Source: Luteibacter sp. SG786 (lineage in GTDB: Bacteria; Pseudomonadota; Gammaproteobacteria; Xanthomonadales; Rhodanobacteraceae). From it: DNA of 64,000 nucleotides. Positions 9,392 through 19,677 of this stretch are shown piece by piece. The DNA lies in assembly GCF_011759605.1 (NCBI RefSeq), contig NZ_JAAOYX010000001.1, positions 620,001 through 684,000 of the forward strand, written 5' to 3'. Each line of letters begins with the position of its first letter. The stretch's first letter is position 1. The position numbers were made by a program, and so were the translations under genes. The notes below the pieces were generated by a model that was not told the DNA's origin, made no database searches, and saw only the letters and a list, made by a program, of their open reading frames with translations.

Positions 9392-11773
9392 ATGAAATTC
9401 TCCGAAAACTGGCTACGCGAACTGGTGGCCGTCGATGCAGATCGGGCCGCGCTGGTGCACGCGCTGACGATGTCGGGCCTGGAAGTCGAAGAGGTCACGC
9501 CGCTGGGCGAGGGGCTCGACGGCGTCGTCGTGGCCGAGATCGTCGAGGCGGCGAAGCATCCCGAGGCCGATCGCCTGCAGGTCTGCAAGGTGGACACGGG
9601 GCAGGGCGAACTGCTGCAGATCGTCTGCGGCGCGCCGAACGCGCGCGTGGGCATTCGCGTGCCGCTGGCGAAAGTCGGGGCCACGCTTCCCGGCGGCATC
9701 CAGATCAAGGCGGCGAAGCTGCGCGGTGTCGAGTCGTTCGGCATGCTCTGCTCGGCGAAGGAACTCGGCATCGACGCCGACGCTTCCGGGCTGCTCGAGC
9801 TGCCGGCGGATGCGCCGGTGGGCACGCCGCTCGCCGATTACCTGGGGCTGCCCGACGCCACCATCGAACTGAAGATCACGCCGAACCGCCCCGATGTGCT
9901 CGGCCTGAACGGTCTCGCCCATGACGTGGCCGCCCTGTTCGCCAGCCGGGTGAAAGCCGCCGGCGGTGCCGAGGCAGCGGTCGGTTCCAGCCTGTCGCGT
10001 CCGGTGCGGCTCGAAGCCGGCGCCGACGCCCCGCGTTACCTCGGCCGCGTGATTGAAGGTGTGGACGCCACGGCGCGTTCGCCGCTCTGGCTGGCGGAGC
10101 GCCTGCGCCGCTCGGGTATCCGCCCGATCAGCGCCATCGTCGACATCACTCAGTACGTGATGCTCGAACTCGGGCATCCGCTGCATGCCTTCGACAACGA
10201 CACGCTTTCCGGTGCCATCCGCGTGCGGCATGCCGGCGAGGGCGAGACGCTGAAGCTTCTGGACGGCAACGACGCCAGGCTCGATCCGTCCTTCGTGGTG
10301 ATCGCCGACGAAGCGCGGCCGCTTGCCGTCGCCGGCATCATGGGCGGCTTCGACTCGCGCGTGACCGACAGCACCCGCAACGTGTTCCTCGAAGCCGCGC
10401 ATTTCGCACCGTCCGCGATCATGGGTCGTGCCCGCAAGCTGGGCCTGCACACCGACGCCTCGCACCGTTATGAGCGCGGCGTGGATCCCGCCCTGCCGAA
10501 GCGCGCCATGGAGCGCGCCACGGAACTGCTGCTGCAGATCGCCGGCGGCAAGGCGGGCCCGGTCACCGTGGCCGAACGGCCGGAAGATCTGCGCGAGCAT
10601 GCGCCGGTATTCCTCCGCCATGCGCGCCTGCGTCGCGTGCTGGGCATCGAGGTGGCAGCCGGCGAAGTGACCCGTATCTTCACCGCCCTCGGCATGGCGG
10701 TGGAAGAAGTGGCGGACGGCTGGCGAATCACCCCGCCCAGCAGCCGCTTCGACATCGAGCGCGAGGAAGACCTCATCGAGGAAGTCGCGCGCATCCATGG
10801 CTACGAGCGCATTCCCACCCACGTGCCGGCGGGCGAGATCGCCCTGCGCGCCGAGCCCGAGGCCCGGCTGAGCGACATGGCGCTGCGCGACCAGCTCGCC
10901 GCACGCGGCTATTTCGAAGCGGTGACGCTCTCGTTCGTCAGTGCCGAACTGCTCGCTACCTGGCAGCTCGCCAGCGACGCCGTGCCGCTGGCGAATCCGC
11001 TGTCCGCCGATCTGGCGGTCATGCGTACCTCGCTGCTGCCCGGCCTGGTCGAGGCCTTGCGCCACAACCGCGCCCGTCAGCAGGACCGCGTGCGCCTGTT
11101 CGAAGTGGCACGCAGCTTCCACGCCACGGGTGGTGCGCCGGACGAGGTGGGCCGCGTTGCGGTCGTCGCTTCCGGCGGCGCGCGCCCGGAGCAGTGGGGC
11201 GAAGCCAGCCGCACCGTCGATTTCTACGATCTCAAGGGCGACCTCGACGCCCTGATCGCCCATACCGGCGAGCCGCAGCGCTGGTCGGTGGACGCCGAGG
11301 GCCTGCCGTCCTGGCTGCATCCGGGACGCGGTGCGCGCGTCCTGCGCGACGGGCAGCCGGTAGGCTTCCTGGGCGCATTGCATCCGGCGCTCGCGAAGGC
11401 GCTCGACCTGGGCGCGGACGTCCACGTGATGGAACTGGCGCTGGAACCCATCCTGGCCCGCAGGTTGCCGAGCGCGGCACGCGTGCCGCGCTTCCCGGCC
11501 GTGCGCCGCGACATCGCGGTGGAACTGCCCGAGGAGGTGTCCTGGGCCGCGGTGGAGGCGGCCGTGCGCGGCGCGCTGGGCGACGTCCTGAAGGAGGTTC
11601 GCCTGTTCGATCGCTATGCCGGCAAGGGGATCGATGAAGGGCGAAAGAGTCTCGCTATGGGCTTGATTTTACAGGACGCTTCACGCACCCTTACCGACGA
11701 CGATGCCGACGCTCGCGTGGCAGATGCGGTGGGGGCATTGGAGAAATCATGCAAGGCGAGACTGCGAGGATAA
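9392..11773 (+). CDS. pheT: Phenylalanyl-tRNA synthetase beta subunit
   Basis: A 793-residue partner of PheS. The order is the N-terminal start [12 protein letters not shown], a tRNA-binding (EMAP-like) domain around residues 40-150, B3/B4 editing domain, B5 domain, a catalytic-like domain and the C-terminal FDX-ACB anticodon-binding domain ([16 protein letters not shown] to the end). The stop is 1 base before the ihfA ATG. Confidence 0.97.
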   Translation: MKFSENWLRELVAVDADRAALVHALTMSGLEVEEVTPLGEGLDGVVVAEIVEAAKHPEADRLQVCKVDTGQGELLQIVCGAPNARVGIRVPLAKVGATLPGGIQIKAAKLRGVESFGMLCSAKELGIDADASGLLELPADAPVGTPLADYLGLPDATIELKITPNRPDVLGLNGLAHDVAALFASRVKAAGGAEAAVGSSLSRPVRLEAGADAPRYLGRVIEGVDATARSPLWLAERLRRSGIRPISAIVDITQYVMLELGHPLHAFDNDTLSGAIRVRHAGEGETLKLLDGNDARLDPSFVVIADEARPLAVAGIMGGFDSRVTDSTRNVFLEAAHFAPSAIMGRARKLGLHTDASHRYERGVDPALPKRAMERATELLLQIAGGKAGPVTVAERPEDLREHAPVFLRHARLRRVLGIEVAAGEVTRIFTALGMAVEEVADGWRITPPSSRFDIEREEDLIEEVARIHGYERIPTHVPAGEIALRAEPEARLSDMALRDQLAARGYFEAVTLSFVSAELLATWQLASDAVPLANPLSADLAVMRTSLLPGLVEALRHNRARQQDRVRLFEVARSFHATGGAPDEVGRVAVVASGGARPEQWGEASRTVDFYDLKGDLDALIAHTGEPQRWSVDAEGLPSWLHPGRGARVLRDGQPVGFLGALHPALAKALDLGADVHVMELALEPILARRLPSAARVPRFPAVRRDIAVELPEEVSWAAVEAAVRGALGDVLKEVRLFDRYAGKGIDEGRKSLAMGLILQDASRTLTDDDADARVADAVGALEKSCKARLRG

Positions 11774-11774
11774 G

Positions 11775-12074
11775 ATGGCGCTGACCAAGGCGGAAATGGC
11801 CGAGCGGCTTTTCCTCGACGTGGGCCTCAACAAGCGTGAGGCCAAGGAGTTCGTGGACGCGTACTTCGAAGTCGTGCGCGAGGCACTGGAGCGAGGCGAA
11901 CAGGTGAAGCTGTCGGGTTTCGGCAATTTCGACCTGAGGCAGAAGAATCAGCGGCCCGGTCGCAATCCGAAGACCGGCGAGGAAATTCCGATCTCTGCCC
12001 GGCGGGTGGTCACCTTCCGTCCCGGCCAGAAACTCAAGGTAAGAGTCGAGGGCTATGCTGGATCCAGGGAATAA
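11775..12074 (+). CDS. ihfA: Integration host factor alpha subunit
   Basis: A 99-residue DNA-bending protein of the HU/IHF family. [13 protein letters not shown] opens the dimerisation domain and [27 protein letters not shown] (residues about 45-70) includes the beta-arm with the DNA-intercalating Pro in GRNPKTG. Its place directly after pheT is the standard gammaproteobacterial order. The 3' end overlaps the next gene by 20 bases. Confidence 0.96.
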   Translation: MALTKAEMAERLFLDVGLNKREAKEFVDAYFEVVREALERGEQVKLSGFGNFDLRQKNQRPGRNPKTGEEIPISARRVVTFRPGQKLKVRVEGYAGSRE

Positions 12075-12411
12075 CACCGAACTTCCCGCCATTCCGGCGA
12101 AGCGCTACTTCACCATCGGTGAGGTCAGCGAGCTTTGCGGCGTCAAGCCGCATGTCCTTCGCTACTGGGAGCAGGAGTTTCCGGCACTGAAGCCCGTCAA
12201 GCGCCGCGGCAACCGCCGCTATTACCAGCGCCACGACGTGCTCATGATCCGCCAGATCCGCTCCCTGCTGTACGACGAGGGCTTCACCATCACGGGCGCC
12301 CGTGCCCGGCTGGAAGGCTCGCAGGCGCGCATGGAGGCCAGCATGTCGCACCAGATCGTTCGCCAGGTACGCCTGGAGCTCGAAGAAGTCCTGACCCTCC
12401 TTCGTCGCTGA
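12055..12411 (+). CDS. MerR-family transcriptional regulator
   Basis: A 118-residue regulator. The MerR helix-turn-helix and wing occupy residues 17-85 ([26 protein letters not shown], here seen as [14 protein letters not shown] then [10 protein letters not shown]), with [16 protein letters not shown] as the wing. A short helix follows and there is no ligand domain or metal-binding cysteine cluster. It overlaps ihfA by 20 bases, so translation is coupled. This small MerR protein is commonly found right after ihfA in xanthomonads and pseudomonads. Its target is unknown. Confidence 0.9.
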   Translation: MLDPGNNTELPAIPAKRYFTIGEVSELCGVKPHVLRYWEQEFPALKPVKRRGNRRYYQRHDVLMIRQIRSLLYDEGFTITGARARLEGSQARMEASMSHQIVRQVRLELEEVLTLLRR

Positions 12412-12441
12412 TCGGCCTTCCGCAGATCGCGGCGATGCTGT

Positions 12442-12447
12442 TACAAT
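12442..12447 (+). promoter_or_regulatory. Candidate -10 element of tRNA-Pro
   Basis: TACAAT lies 11 bases before the tRNA 5' end, right for a tRNA promoter starting at or just before the mature end. The -35 region (TTCCGC about 18 bases upstream) is weak. Confidence 0.5.
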
Positions 12448-12458
12448 CGTTAGCTCGT

Positions 12459-12535
12459 CGGGGTGTAGCGCAGCCTGGTAGCGCACTACGCTGGGGGTGT
12501 AGTGGTCGCGAGTTCGAATCTCGCCACCCCGACCA
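12459..12535 (+). tRNA. tRNA-Pro (anticodon GGG)
   Basis: A 77-base tRNA. The acceptor stem CGGGGTG pairs with CACCCCG, the D arm is GCGC...GCGC, the anticodon stem CTACG/TGTAG has the loop CTGGGGG (anticodon GGG), the T arm is GCGAG-TTCGAAT-CTCGC, and the encoded 3' end is ACCA. It reads CCC and CCU proline codons. Confidence 0.97.
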
Positions 12536-12540
12536 TTATT

Positions 12541-13986
12541 CTAAAAAGCGTCCTTCGGGGCGCTTTTTTTTGTGCTCGGGAGCAAGGCGAGCCCGGCAAG
12601 CGCCAGCAAGAACGTCACATCGATCCAGGCGAACCAGTTGCCCCAGCGCGCGTAGGGTGTTCGCGTCTCGCGCAGTGCAAGGTTTCCGACCAGTTCCGCG
12701 TCGTCATGTTCGCTGGACGCTTCCGCCATCACGCGGCCGCGGTCGTCGCTAAGGGTAAGGCGGCCGGAGCGGGCGGCACGAGCGACCGCGAAACCGCCTT
12801 CGACGCCGCGCATGACTGCCATGCGGCTGTGCAGCCAGCCGTCCTCCACGAAGTCCCAGGCAGGCACAAGTAGGAGTTGCGCGCTCCGTTGGCCGTACGC
12901 GGTCGAGAAATCCTGGAAGTCCATGTCCTTGCAGATCGCGAGGCCGATACGCGGGCTGCCCGGGAGCATCCGGAACGAGGTGCCCGGGGTGAACCTGTCC
13001 TCGAAGCCGGGAATCAGGTGGTGCTTGTGGTACGTGGCGGGCGAAACCGCGCCCGGTTGGAAGACCATCGCCATGTTGCGTTCCGCACTGTTCTCCTCTT
13101 GGAAATCAACGCCGACATCGACGACAACGCCGCGTTCCTGCGCGAAGCTGGCAAAGGCAGGGACAGGGGCGGTGGCGGCGAACGTGTCTTCCGGAATAAC
13201 GATCACCTGGGCTCCCTTGCCGGCGGCGCGATCCATGGCCACGAGGTAACGATCTTGGCGCGACCGGCCTTCCGGCGAATCCGCAGGGACGAGTTTTCCA
13301 GTCTGGTCGAGCGAGAGGAGTGCCACGCGAACCTGGGACGTGGGCGGGGTGGCGAGGCGCCAGAAGCCATAGGTGAGGGCAGCTGCCAGGATCAGCAACG
13401 CGCTTCCCGCTATGGCGATCCGGACCCTGGTTGCGACATGTGCCGCGCCCAGCAGGGCCACCGCAGTCGCGACGAGGAAGAGCAGCGCACCGATGCCCCA
13501 GATACCCGTCAGCGTGGCCAACTGGATCACCGGCAGCGCATCCATCTGGGTATAGGCGATGTCGAAGAAGGTGCCGTGGGGAGAGAGCAGGTTGTTGATG
13601 AAAGCCAATGCCACCCAGGTGACCGGCACGGCGAGCGTCGCCGCTATGGGCCGGCCGCGCAGCAGCAGGCGCTTATGAATCAGGACGCAAAGCGCGAGCA
13701 TGGCGCCGGGCAACGTCATGGCGTAGATGACGACAGGCAGCGGCAGGCGGATGTGGCTGTACATGTACGACCAGAGGTTGCCCGAGCCGATCGCCATCGC
13801 CAGGAAAGCGGCGGCGACGGCCCACGGTGTCCGTACCCTCGATGCCAGCCACAGCACGGGAAGAGGCGCCAGCCAGGTGGCCCACCACACCGGGTGGGTG
13901 CCGCTCCCGAACCACCAGCCGATGGCCGTCAGGGCGGTCGCCAACACCCAGGCCGGCATGGCGGAACGCTCAGATTGCGAAGGCAT
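12541..13986 (-). CDS. Apolipoprotein N-acyltransferase-like membrane protein
   Basis: A 481-residue protein with several hydrophobic N-terminal segments, a periplasmic carbon-nitrogen hydrolase domain (about residues 220-440) and a last membrane segment near the C-terminus, the Lnt layout. The nitrilase triad is visible: Glu in VIPEDTF, Lys in YHKHHLIPGFE and Cys in GLAICKDMDF. Lnt adds the third acyl chain to lipoproteins. The sequence diverges from standard Lnt, so it may be a second, specialised acyltransferase. The start at 13986 has a GGAAG site upstream and overlaps tetR; an ATG at 13962 is the alternative. It is likely cotranscribed with the TetR gene. Confidence 0.75.
   Translation of the reverse strand: MPSQSERSAMPAWVLATALTAIGWWFGSGTHPVWWATWLAPLPVLWLASRVRTPWAVAAAFLAMAIGSGNLWSYMYSHIRLPLPVVIYAMTLPGAMLALCVLIHKRLLLRGRPIAATLAVPVTWVALAFINNLLSPHGTFFDIAYTQMDALPVIQLATLTGIWGIGALLFLVATAVALLGAAHVATRVRIAIAGSALLILAAALTYGFWRLATPPTSQVRVALLSLDQTGKLVPADSPEGRSRQDRYLVAMDRAAGKGAQVIVIPEDTFAATAPVPAFASFAQERGVVVDVGVDFQEENSAERNMAMVFQPGAVSPATYHKHHLIPGFEDRFTPGTSFRMLPGSPRIGLAICKDMDFQDFSTAYGQRSAQLLLVPAWDFVEDGWLHSRMAVMRGVEGGFAVARAARSGRLTLSDDRGRVMAEASSEHDDAELVGNLALRETRTPYARWGNWFAWIDVTFLLALAGLALLPSTKKSAPKDAF
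12543..12571. terminator. Bidirectional terminator after tRNA-Pro
   Basis: AAAAAGCGTCC and GGGGCGCTTTTTT form a stem around a TTC loop with a G-T pair, with an 8-T run on the plus strand and an A run that serves the convergent minus-strand gene. The stop codon of that gene lies within this element. Confidence 0.85.
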
Positions 13987-14551
13987 CGATCAGTCTTCCC
14001 ACGGACGCGAGGTAGAAGGCCCGGAATCGCTTTTCGTCGTAGCTGAAGCGGCCCGCCCGGTACAACGCGATGAGCCCATGGGCATGCGCCCACAGATCCA
14101 TCGCCAGATCCCATTCGTCGAGCTTTCGCAGCGTGCCTTGCGCCATGCCCTCGACGATGGCATCGGCGATGAGGTTCAGCGTGGGCGAACGACGCGCGCG
14201 GAAGTCCTCGGGGAAGCGCCTGGCATCGTCACGGGGCAGCCCGAAGGCGTGGTCGAACAGGTGCGGATGTGCCACGGCGTAGTCGAGGTAGGACGCCAGC
14301 ATGGCCAGGAGTCGCCGGCGTGGATCGCGCTGCCGCGCGTGGCTTGCCCATGTCCGTGCTGCCTCCTCGAAGCTGTCGTTGGAAAGGCGCTCCAACAGCG
14401 CTTCCCGGTTGGGGAAATGGCGGTAGATCGCCATGGCCGACAAGCCAAGCTCGCCCGCCACGCGGCGCATGGTCACGGCCTCGGCGCCATGAGCGTCGAA
14501 CAGGGCATGAGCGGCGGCGAGGATTCGGTCGGCGGTCTTGGCGGTCGGCAT
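13970..14551 (-). CDS. TetR-family transcriptional regulator
   Basis: A 193-residue repressor. The helix-turn-helix is in the first 50 residues (TADRILAAAHALFDAHGAEA, then MRRVAGELGLSAMAIYRHFPNREALL). The C-terminal ligand domain resembles TetR_C_33-like regulators (WAHAHGLIALYRAGRF), but the ligand cannot be told. The ATG at 14551 directly abuts a perfect palindrome and lacks a ribosome binding site, so the mRNA may be leaderless. A TTG at 14605 would read through the palindrome. Confidence 0.88.
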   Translation of the reverse strand: MPTAKTADRILAAAHALFDAHGAEAVTMRRVAGELGLSAMAIYRHFPNREALLERLSNDSFEEAARTWASHARQRDPRRRLLAMLASYLDYAVAHPHLFDHAFGLPRDDARRFPEDFRARRSPTLNLIADAIVEGMAQGTLRKLDEWDLAMDLWAHAHGLIALYRAGRFSYDEKRFRAFYLASVGRLIDAFAI

Positions 14552-14566
14552 GTTTACACTGTAAAC
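14552..14566. promoter_or_regulatory. Palindromic operator, probably for the adjacent TetR regulator
   Basis: GTTTACACTGTAAAC is a perfect 7-bp inverted repeat around one central base, directly next to the TetR start codon. Position and symmetry suggest autorepression. It lies 36 bases upstream of the FliA-type promoter of the divergent PAS-GGDEF gene. Confidence 0.6.
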
Positions 14567-14601
14567 GAGGGCGTTCGGGTGACGCAACGCCCCCTCATGG
14601 T

Positions 14602-14628
14602 TCAAGCTTCGCGAAGCCCGACCGATAA
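14602..14628 (+). promoter_or_regulatory. FliA (sigma-28) type promoter of the PAS-GGDEF gene
   Basis: TCAAGCTT (14602-14609), exactly 11 bases, then ACCGATAA (14621-14628). The consensus is TAAAGTTT (or TCAAGTTT)-N11-GCCGATAA, so the -10 matches 7 of 8. The ATG is 49 bases downstream. Confidence 0.55.
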
Positions 14629-14677
14629 CGGGAGGGGCGAATATTCACGGCTGCGGCCGCCACGGGGAAAAACAGCC

Positions 14678-15628
14678 ATGAGCGTTGACGACTCGCTTCT
14701 TCGCGAGGATCCAGGGGTCTACAAGACCTTGCTGGAGTCGACCCGCGCCATTCCCTGGAAAATCGACTGGGCTACCCTGCGCTTCGCCTACATTGGTCCG
14801 CAGATCGAGGAACTGCTCGGGTGGACGCCCGATTCCTGGGCGACGGTGCAGGACTGGGCCGACCGCATGCATCCCGAAGACCGCGAGCGGGTCTTCAATT
14901 TCTGTGTGGCGCAATCGCAGGCGGGCGTGGACCATGAGGCCGATTACCGTGCCTTGCGCAAGGACGGGGAATTCGTCTGGATTCGCGACGTCGTGCACGT
15001 GGTGCGCAATCCTGACGGCACGCCACATGCGCTGATCGGGTTCATGTTCGACATCAGCGAGCGCAAGCGCACCGAAGAGCGGCTGCTCGACATGCAGCGC
15101 GAACTGGAGGAGCTGTCGTACAAGGACGGCCTCACAGGCCTGGCCAACCGGCGCCGCTTCGACAAGATGATGGACGCGGAATGGCGCAACGCCCAGAGCC
15201 TGCGCCAGCCGGTGTCGGTCGTCGTGCTCGATATCGATTACTTCAAGCAGTACAACGACCACTACGGCCACCTCGAGGGCGACGAATGCTTGAAGCGCGT
15301 GGCGAGGGCGCTGGAAGGCATCCTGCGCGGGCCACGCGACATGCTCTGCCGCTTCGGTGGGGAAGAGTTCGTGCTGTTGCTGCCGGACACCGACGAGGGA
15401 ACAGCCATGGCCCTGGCATGGCGCTGTCTCGACCTCGTGGACAAGGCCCTCATCGCTCACGCCGGGCACGGTTCCGGCAGGCGGCTCACGTTGAGCGCGG
15501 GTGTGAACACCGTGGTGCCCAAAGAGCGCGACGAGGTCACTCCGTTCCTTGCCACGGCCGACCGGCGGCTCTATCTGGCGAAGGAACGTGGCCGCGCGCG
15601 GGTGGTGTGCGACGACGGCGTGCTTTAG
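14678..15628 (+). CDS. PAS-GGDEF diguanylate cyclase
   Basis: A 316-residue cytoplasmic protein. A PAS_3 domain with PAC tail covers residues about 25-130 (ending GFMFDISERKRTEERL), a short coiled linker follows, and a GGDEF domain covers about 150-310. The active-site motif is FGGEEF and substrate-binding DIDYFKQYNDHYGH is intact, so it should make c-di-GMP from GTP. The residues before GGEEF read RGPRDMLCRF, which does not fit the RxxD inhibitory site, so product inhibition may be lost. No membrane segment is seen. The FliA-type promoter suggests coexpression with motility genes. Confidence 0.9.
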   Translation: MSVDDSLLREDPGVYKTLLESTRAIPWKIDWATLRFAYIGPQIEELLGWTPDSWATVQDWADRMHPEDRERVFNFCVAQSQAGVDHEADYRALRKDGEFVWIRDVVHVVRNPDGTPHALIGFMFDISERKRTEERLLDMQRELEELSYKDGLTGLANRRRFDKMMDAEWRNAQSLRQPVSVVVLDIDYFKQYNDHYGHLEGDECLKRVARALEGILRGPRDMLCRFGGEEFVLLLPDTDEGTAMALAWRCLDLVDKALIAHAGHGSGRRLTLSAGVNTVVPKERDEVTPFLATADRRLYLAKERGRARVVCDDGVL

Positions 15629-15667
15629 CGCCGCTCCGTGACCAGCGTGCACCCGCGAGCCCTGGCG

Positions 15668-16903
15668 CTAGTAGAGCGCGCGCGCCTTCAGCGTGCCTTC
15701 GATGGCCGCAAGCTCGTTGCGCAGCGCGGCCGCATGTTCCTCGGTGGTGGTCACGTCGATCACCACGTAACCCACTTGCGCCGAGGTTTGCAGGTACTGG
15801 CCGTCGATGTTCACGGCGGCACGGGAGAACACCTCGTTCACCCGTGACAGCACGCCGGGAATGTTCCGGTGGATGTGCAGCAGGCGGCGGCTGGTGGGGT
15901 GGCCCGGCAGGGAAACCTCGGGGAAATTCACCGCCGAGAGCGTGCTGCCGTTGTCGCTGTAGCGAACCAGTTTCGAGGCCACCTCGATGCCGATGTTCTC
16001 CTGCGCCTCGGCGGTGCTGCCGCCCACGTGCGGCGTGAGGATGACATTGTCCATGCCCACCAGCGGCGAGACGAAGGGATCATCGTTGCCCTTGGGTTCC
16101 ACCGGGAAAACGTCGATGGCCGCGCCCGCGAGGTGCTTTGAGTGCAGCGCGGCGGCCAGGGCGTCGATGTCGACGACGGTACCGCGGGACGCGTTCACGA
16201 GCATGGCGCCGGGACGCATGCGGGCGATCTCGGCGGCACCGACCAGGTTCTTCGTCTGCGGCGTTTCGGGCACGTGCAGGGTGACCACGTCCGCGCGTTC
16301 GAGCAGGTCGTCGAGGCTGGCGGCGGCGCGGGCATTGCCGAGCGAAAGCTTCGGCTCGATGTCGTGGAAGATCACGCGCATGCCCAGCGCCTCGGCCAGC
16401 ACGCCCACCTGCGTGCCGATGTGGCCGTAGCCCACGATGCCCAGCACCTTGTCGCGAACCTCGTAGCTTCCTGCGGCGGATTTCGACCACCCACCCCGGT
16501 GACACAGCGCGTTCTTCTCGGGGATGCGGCGCACGAGCAGGATGGTTTCGGCGATGACCAGTTCCGCCACGCTGCGGGTGTTCGAATAGGGCGCGTTGAA
16601 CACAGGCACCCCGAGGCGCTCCGCCTCGCCCGTGTCGACCTGGTTCGTGCCGATGCAGAAGCAACCCACCGCGATCAGACGGCGGGCTTCCGCCAGGACC
16701 GGGGCGGTGAGCTGGGTGCGCGAACGGATGCCCACGATATGGGCATCGGCGATGCGCTCCAGCAGTTCGTCCTCGGGGAGGGACTTCTCATGGAACTCGA
16801 TCTGCGAATAACCGGCCTGGCGGAAGGTGTCCAGCGCGCTTCGGCTCACGCCTTCCAGCAGCAGGATCTTGATGTCTTCCTTTGGATACGAGGTGCGCGT
16901 CAT
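15668..16903 (-). CDS. serA: D-3-phosphoglycerate dehydrogenase
   Basis: A 411-residue enzyme, the same size as E. coli SerA. It catalyses the first step of serine synthesis. The NAD-binding motif GIVGYGHIGTQVG is near residue 155, catalytic Arg lies in VNASRGTVVD, Glu in DVFPVEP and His in TPHVGGSTAEAQ. A C-terminal ACT domain (about 335-411, IHRNIPGVLSRVNEVFS) gives serine feedback. The ATG at 16903 matches the family start. It is divergent from a D-2-hydroxyglutarate dehydrogenase-like gene, which fits metabolically. Confidence 0.95.
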   Translation of the reverse strand: MTRTSYPKEDIKILLLEGVSRSALDTFRQAGYSQIEFHEKSLPEDELLERIADAHIVGIRSRTQLTAPVLAEARRLIAVGCFCIGTNQVDTGEAERLGVPVFNAPYSNTRSVAELVIAETILLVRRIPEKNALCHRGGWSKSAAGSYEVRDKVLGIVGYGHIGTQVGVLAEALGMRVIFHDIEPKLSLGNARAAASLDDLLERADVVTLHVPETPQTKNLVGAAEIARMRPGAMLVNASRGTVVDIDALAAALHSKHLAGAAIDVFPVEPKGNDDPFVSPLVGMDNVILTPHVGGSTAEAQENIGIEVASKLVRYSDNGSTLSAVNFPEVSLPGHPTSRRLLHIHRNIPGVLSRVNEVFSRAAVNIDGQYLQTSAQVGYVVIDVTTTEEHAAALRNELAAIEGTLKARALY

Positions 16904-17027
16904 GGCCGGTACGTTCTGTTCCACGGGAGGAAGGGTCACTATGCCAGATCGCGGCACGCATGTTGCGGCGCATCCAAAGGGCTGGCACGCTCGGCAGAGC
17001 ATCCCAGGTATCCCTACCGAGCTTTCC

Positions 17028-18410
17028 ATGACCGACCCGCGCCTGGCCGAGCTGATCCGCCTGATTCCCACCCTCAAGCTGTCCGTGGAGGCCGGCGACC
17101 TGGAGCACCACGGCCGGGATTGGACCCGGCGCTGGACGCCCGCGCCGCTGGCGGTCGCGTGGCCAGCGTCCGTCGACGAGGTGCAAGGCGTCGTCCGCTG
17201 GGCGAACGCGCACGGCGTCGGCATCGTGCCCTCGGGAGGACGCACCGGCCTCTCCGGGGGCGCCGTGGCCGCGCAGGGCGAACTGGTGCTCAGTCTCGAT
17301 CGTATGAACCGCGTGCTCGGCTTCGACCCCATCGACCGCACGCTCACGGTCGAACCCGGCATCGCCCTGGAGGCGGTGCAGAATGCCGCACGCGAGCATG
17401 CGCTGCTTTATCCGGTGAACTTCGCCGCGCGCGGCTCCTGCCAGATCGGCGGAAACATCGCGACCAACGCCGGGGGCATACGGGTCATTCGTTACGGCAA
17501 CACGCGGCAGTGGGTGGCCGGCCTCAAGGTGGTCACCGGTACGGGCGAACTGCTCGACCTCAACCGCGGGCTGGTGAAGAACGCTTCCGGCTACGATTTG
17601 CGCCACTTGGTCATCGGCTCCGAAGGCACGCTGGGCATCGTGGTGGAAGCGACCCTTACGCTCACTTCGCCACCGCCACCATCCCAGGTCATGCTGCTGG
17701 CGGTTCCGGCGATGGATGCGTTGATGAAGGTGTTCGCGGAAGCGCGCCACCGTCTCGCGCTCGAAGCGTTCGAGTTCTTTACGGAAAGGGCGTTGCACCA
17801 CGTGCTTGCGCACGGCGCCCAACGGCCCTTCGCCGAAGACCACCCCTTCTATGTCGTGACCGAGTTCGATGCGGGCGACGAGAAGGCGGAGGCCGAGGCG
17901 CTGGATTTCTTCGAATTCTGCCTCGGCGAAGGCTGGGTGACCGATGGCGTGATCGCATCCAGCGAAGCACAGGCGGCGTCGCTGTGGCGCCTGCGCGAAG
18001 GCATCACTGAGAGCCTCGCCCCGCACAAGCCGTACAAGAACGACGTCTCCGTGCGCATTTCCGCCGTGCCGGCCTTCATGGAAGAGATGCACGCTCTCCT
18101 TTCAGCCGAGTACCCGGCATTCGACGTGGTGTGGTTCGGACACATCGGCGACGGCAACCTGCACATCAACGTGCTGAAGCCCGCGGAGCTCGACAACGGC
18201 GTGTTCGTCGAGCAATGCGAGCACGTCACCTCGCTGCTCGTGGAGACGCTGGCACGCCACGGCGGCAGCATCTCGGCCGAGCACGGCATCGGGCTCGTCA
18301 AGAAACCCTGGCTAGGCAGTGTGCGCAGTGAGGCCGAGATCGCCCTGATGCGCGGCATCAAGGCGGTGTGGGATCCGAACGGCATCATGAATCCCGGGAA
18401 GCTCCTGTAG
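17028..18410 (+). CDS. FAD-linked D-2-hydroxyglutarate dehydrogenase-like oxidoreductase
   Basis: A 460-residue GlcD/D2HGDH-type flavoprotein. The FAD-binding domain (about 40-215) contains VPSGGRTGLSGGAV and GSCQIGGNIATNAGG; the C-terminal cap has the metal-site motif WFGHIGDGNLHINV and the end SAEHGIGLVKK...GIMNPGKLL. SerA makes D-2-hydroxyglutarate as a by-product, and in Pseudomonas a D2HGDH recycles it to 2-oxoglutarate. The divergent neighbour is serA, which supports this over glycolate or D-lactate oxidation. The ATG at 17028 lies 124 bases from the serA start. Confidence 0.85.
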   Translation: MTDPRLAELIRLIPTLKLSVEAGDLEHHGRDWTRRWTPAPLAVAWPASVDEVQGVVRWANAHGVGIVPSGGRTGLSGGAVAAQGELVLSLDRMNRVLGFDPIDRTLTVEPGIALEAVQNAAREHALLYPVNFAARGSCQIGGNIATNAGGIRVIRYGNTRQWVAGLKVVTGTGELLDLNRGLVKNASGYDLRHLVIGSEGTLGIVVEATLTLTSPPPPSQVMLLAVPAMDALMKVFAEARHRLALEAFEFFTERALHHVLAHGAQRPFAEDHPFYVVTEFDAGDEKAEAEALDFFEFCLGEGWVTDGVIASSEAQAASLWRLREGITESLAPHKPYKNDVSVRISAVPAFMEEMHALLSAEYPAFDVVWFGHIGDGNLHINVLKPAELDNGVFVEQCEHVTSLLVETLARHGGSISAEHGIGLVKKPWLGSVRSEAEIALMRGIKAVWDPNGIMNPGKLL

Positions 18411-18420
18411 GAGCGCGCCC

Positions 18421-19550
<1,130 letters not shown>

Positions 19551-19558
19551 GAGCGCCC

Positions 19559-19640
19559 TGTGGGAGCCGCTTCAGCGGCGATCCCGCGGCAGCGGGCAAG
19601 CCTGAGGCGAGCACCCATCGCCGCTGAAGCGGCTCCCACA
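19559..19640. repeat. REP doublet, copy 3
   Basis: An 82-base element with GCCGCTTCAGCGGC-type hairpins at both ends, 9 bases after the pip stop. Confidence 0.85.
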
Positions 19641-19648
19641 CGCAAGAA

Positions 19649-19670
19649 GGGGTGCCCCGCGGGGCACCCC
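19649..19670 (-). terminator. Terminator-like palindrome after the nuclease gene
   Basis: GGGGTGCCCC-GC-GGGGCACCCC is a perfect 22-base palindrome just past the stop of the minus-strand nuclease gene. On the minus strand it is followed by TTCTTG, a weak T tract. Confidence 0.6.
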
Positions 19671-19677
19671 GGTTACA

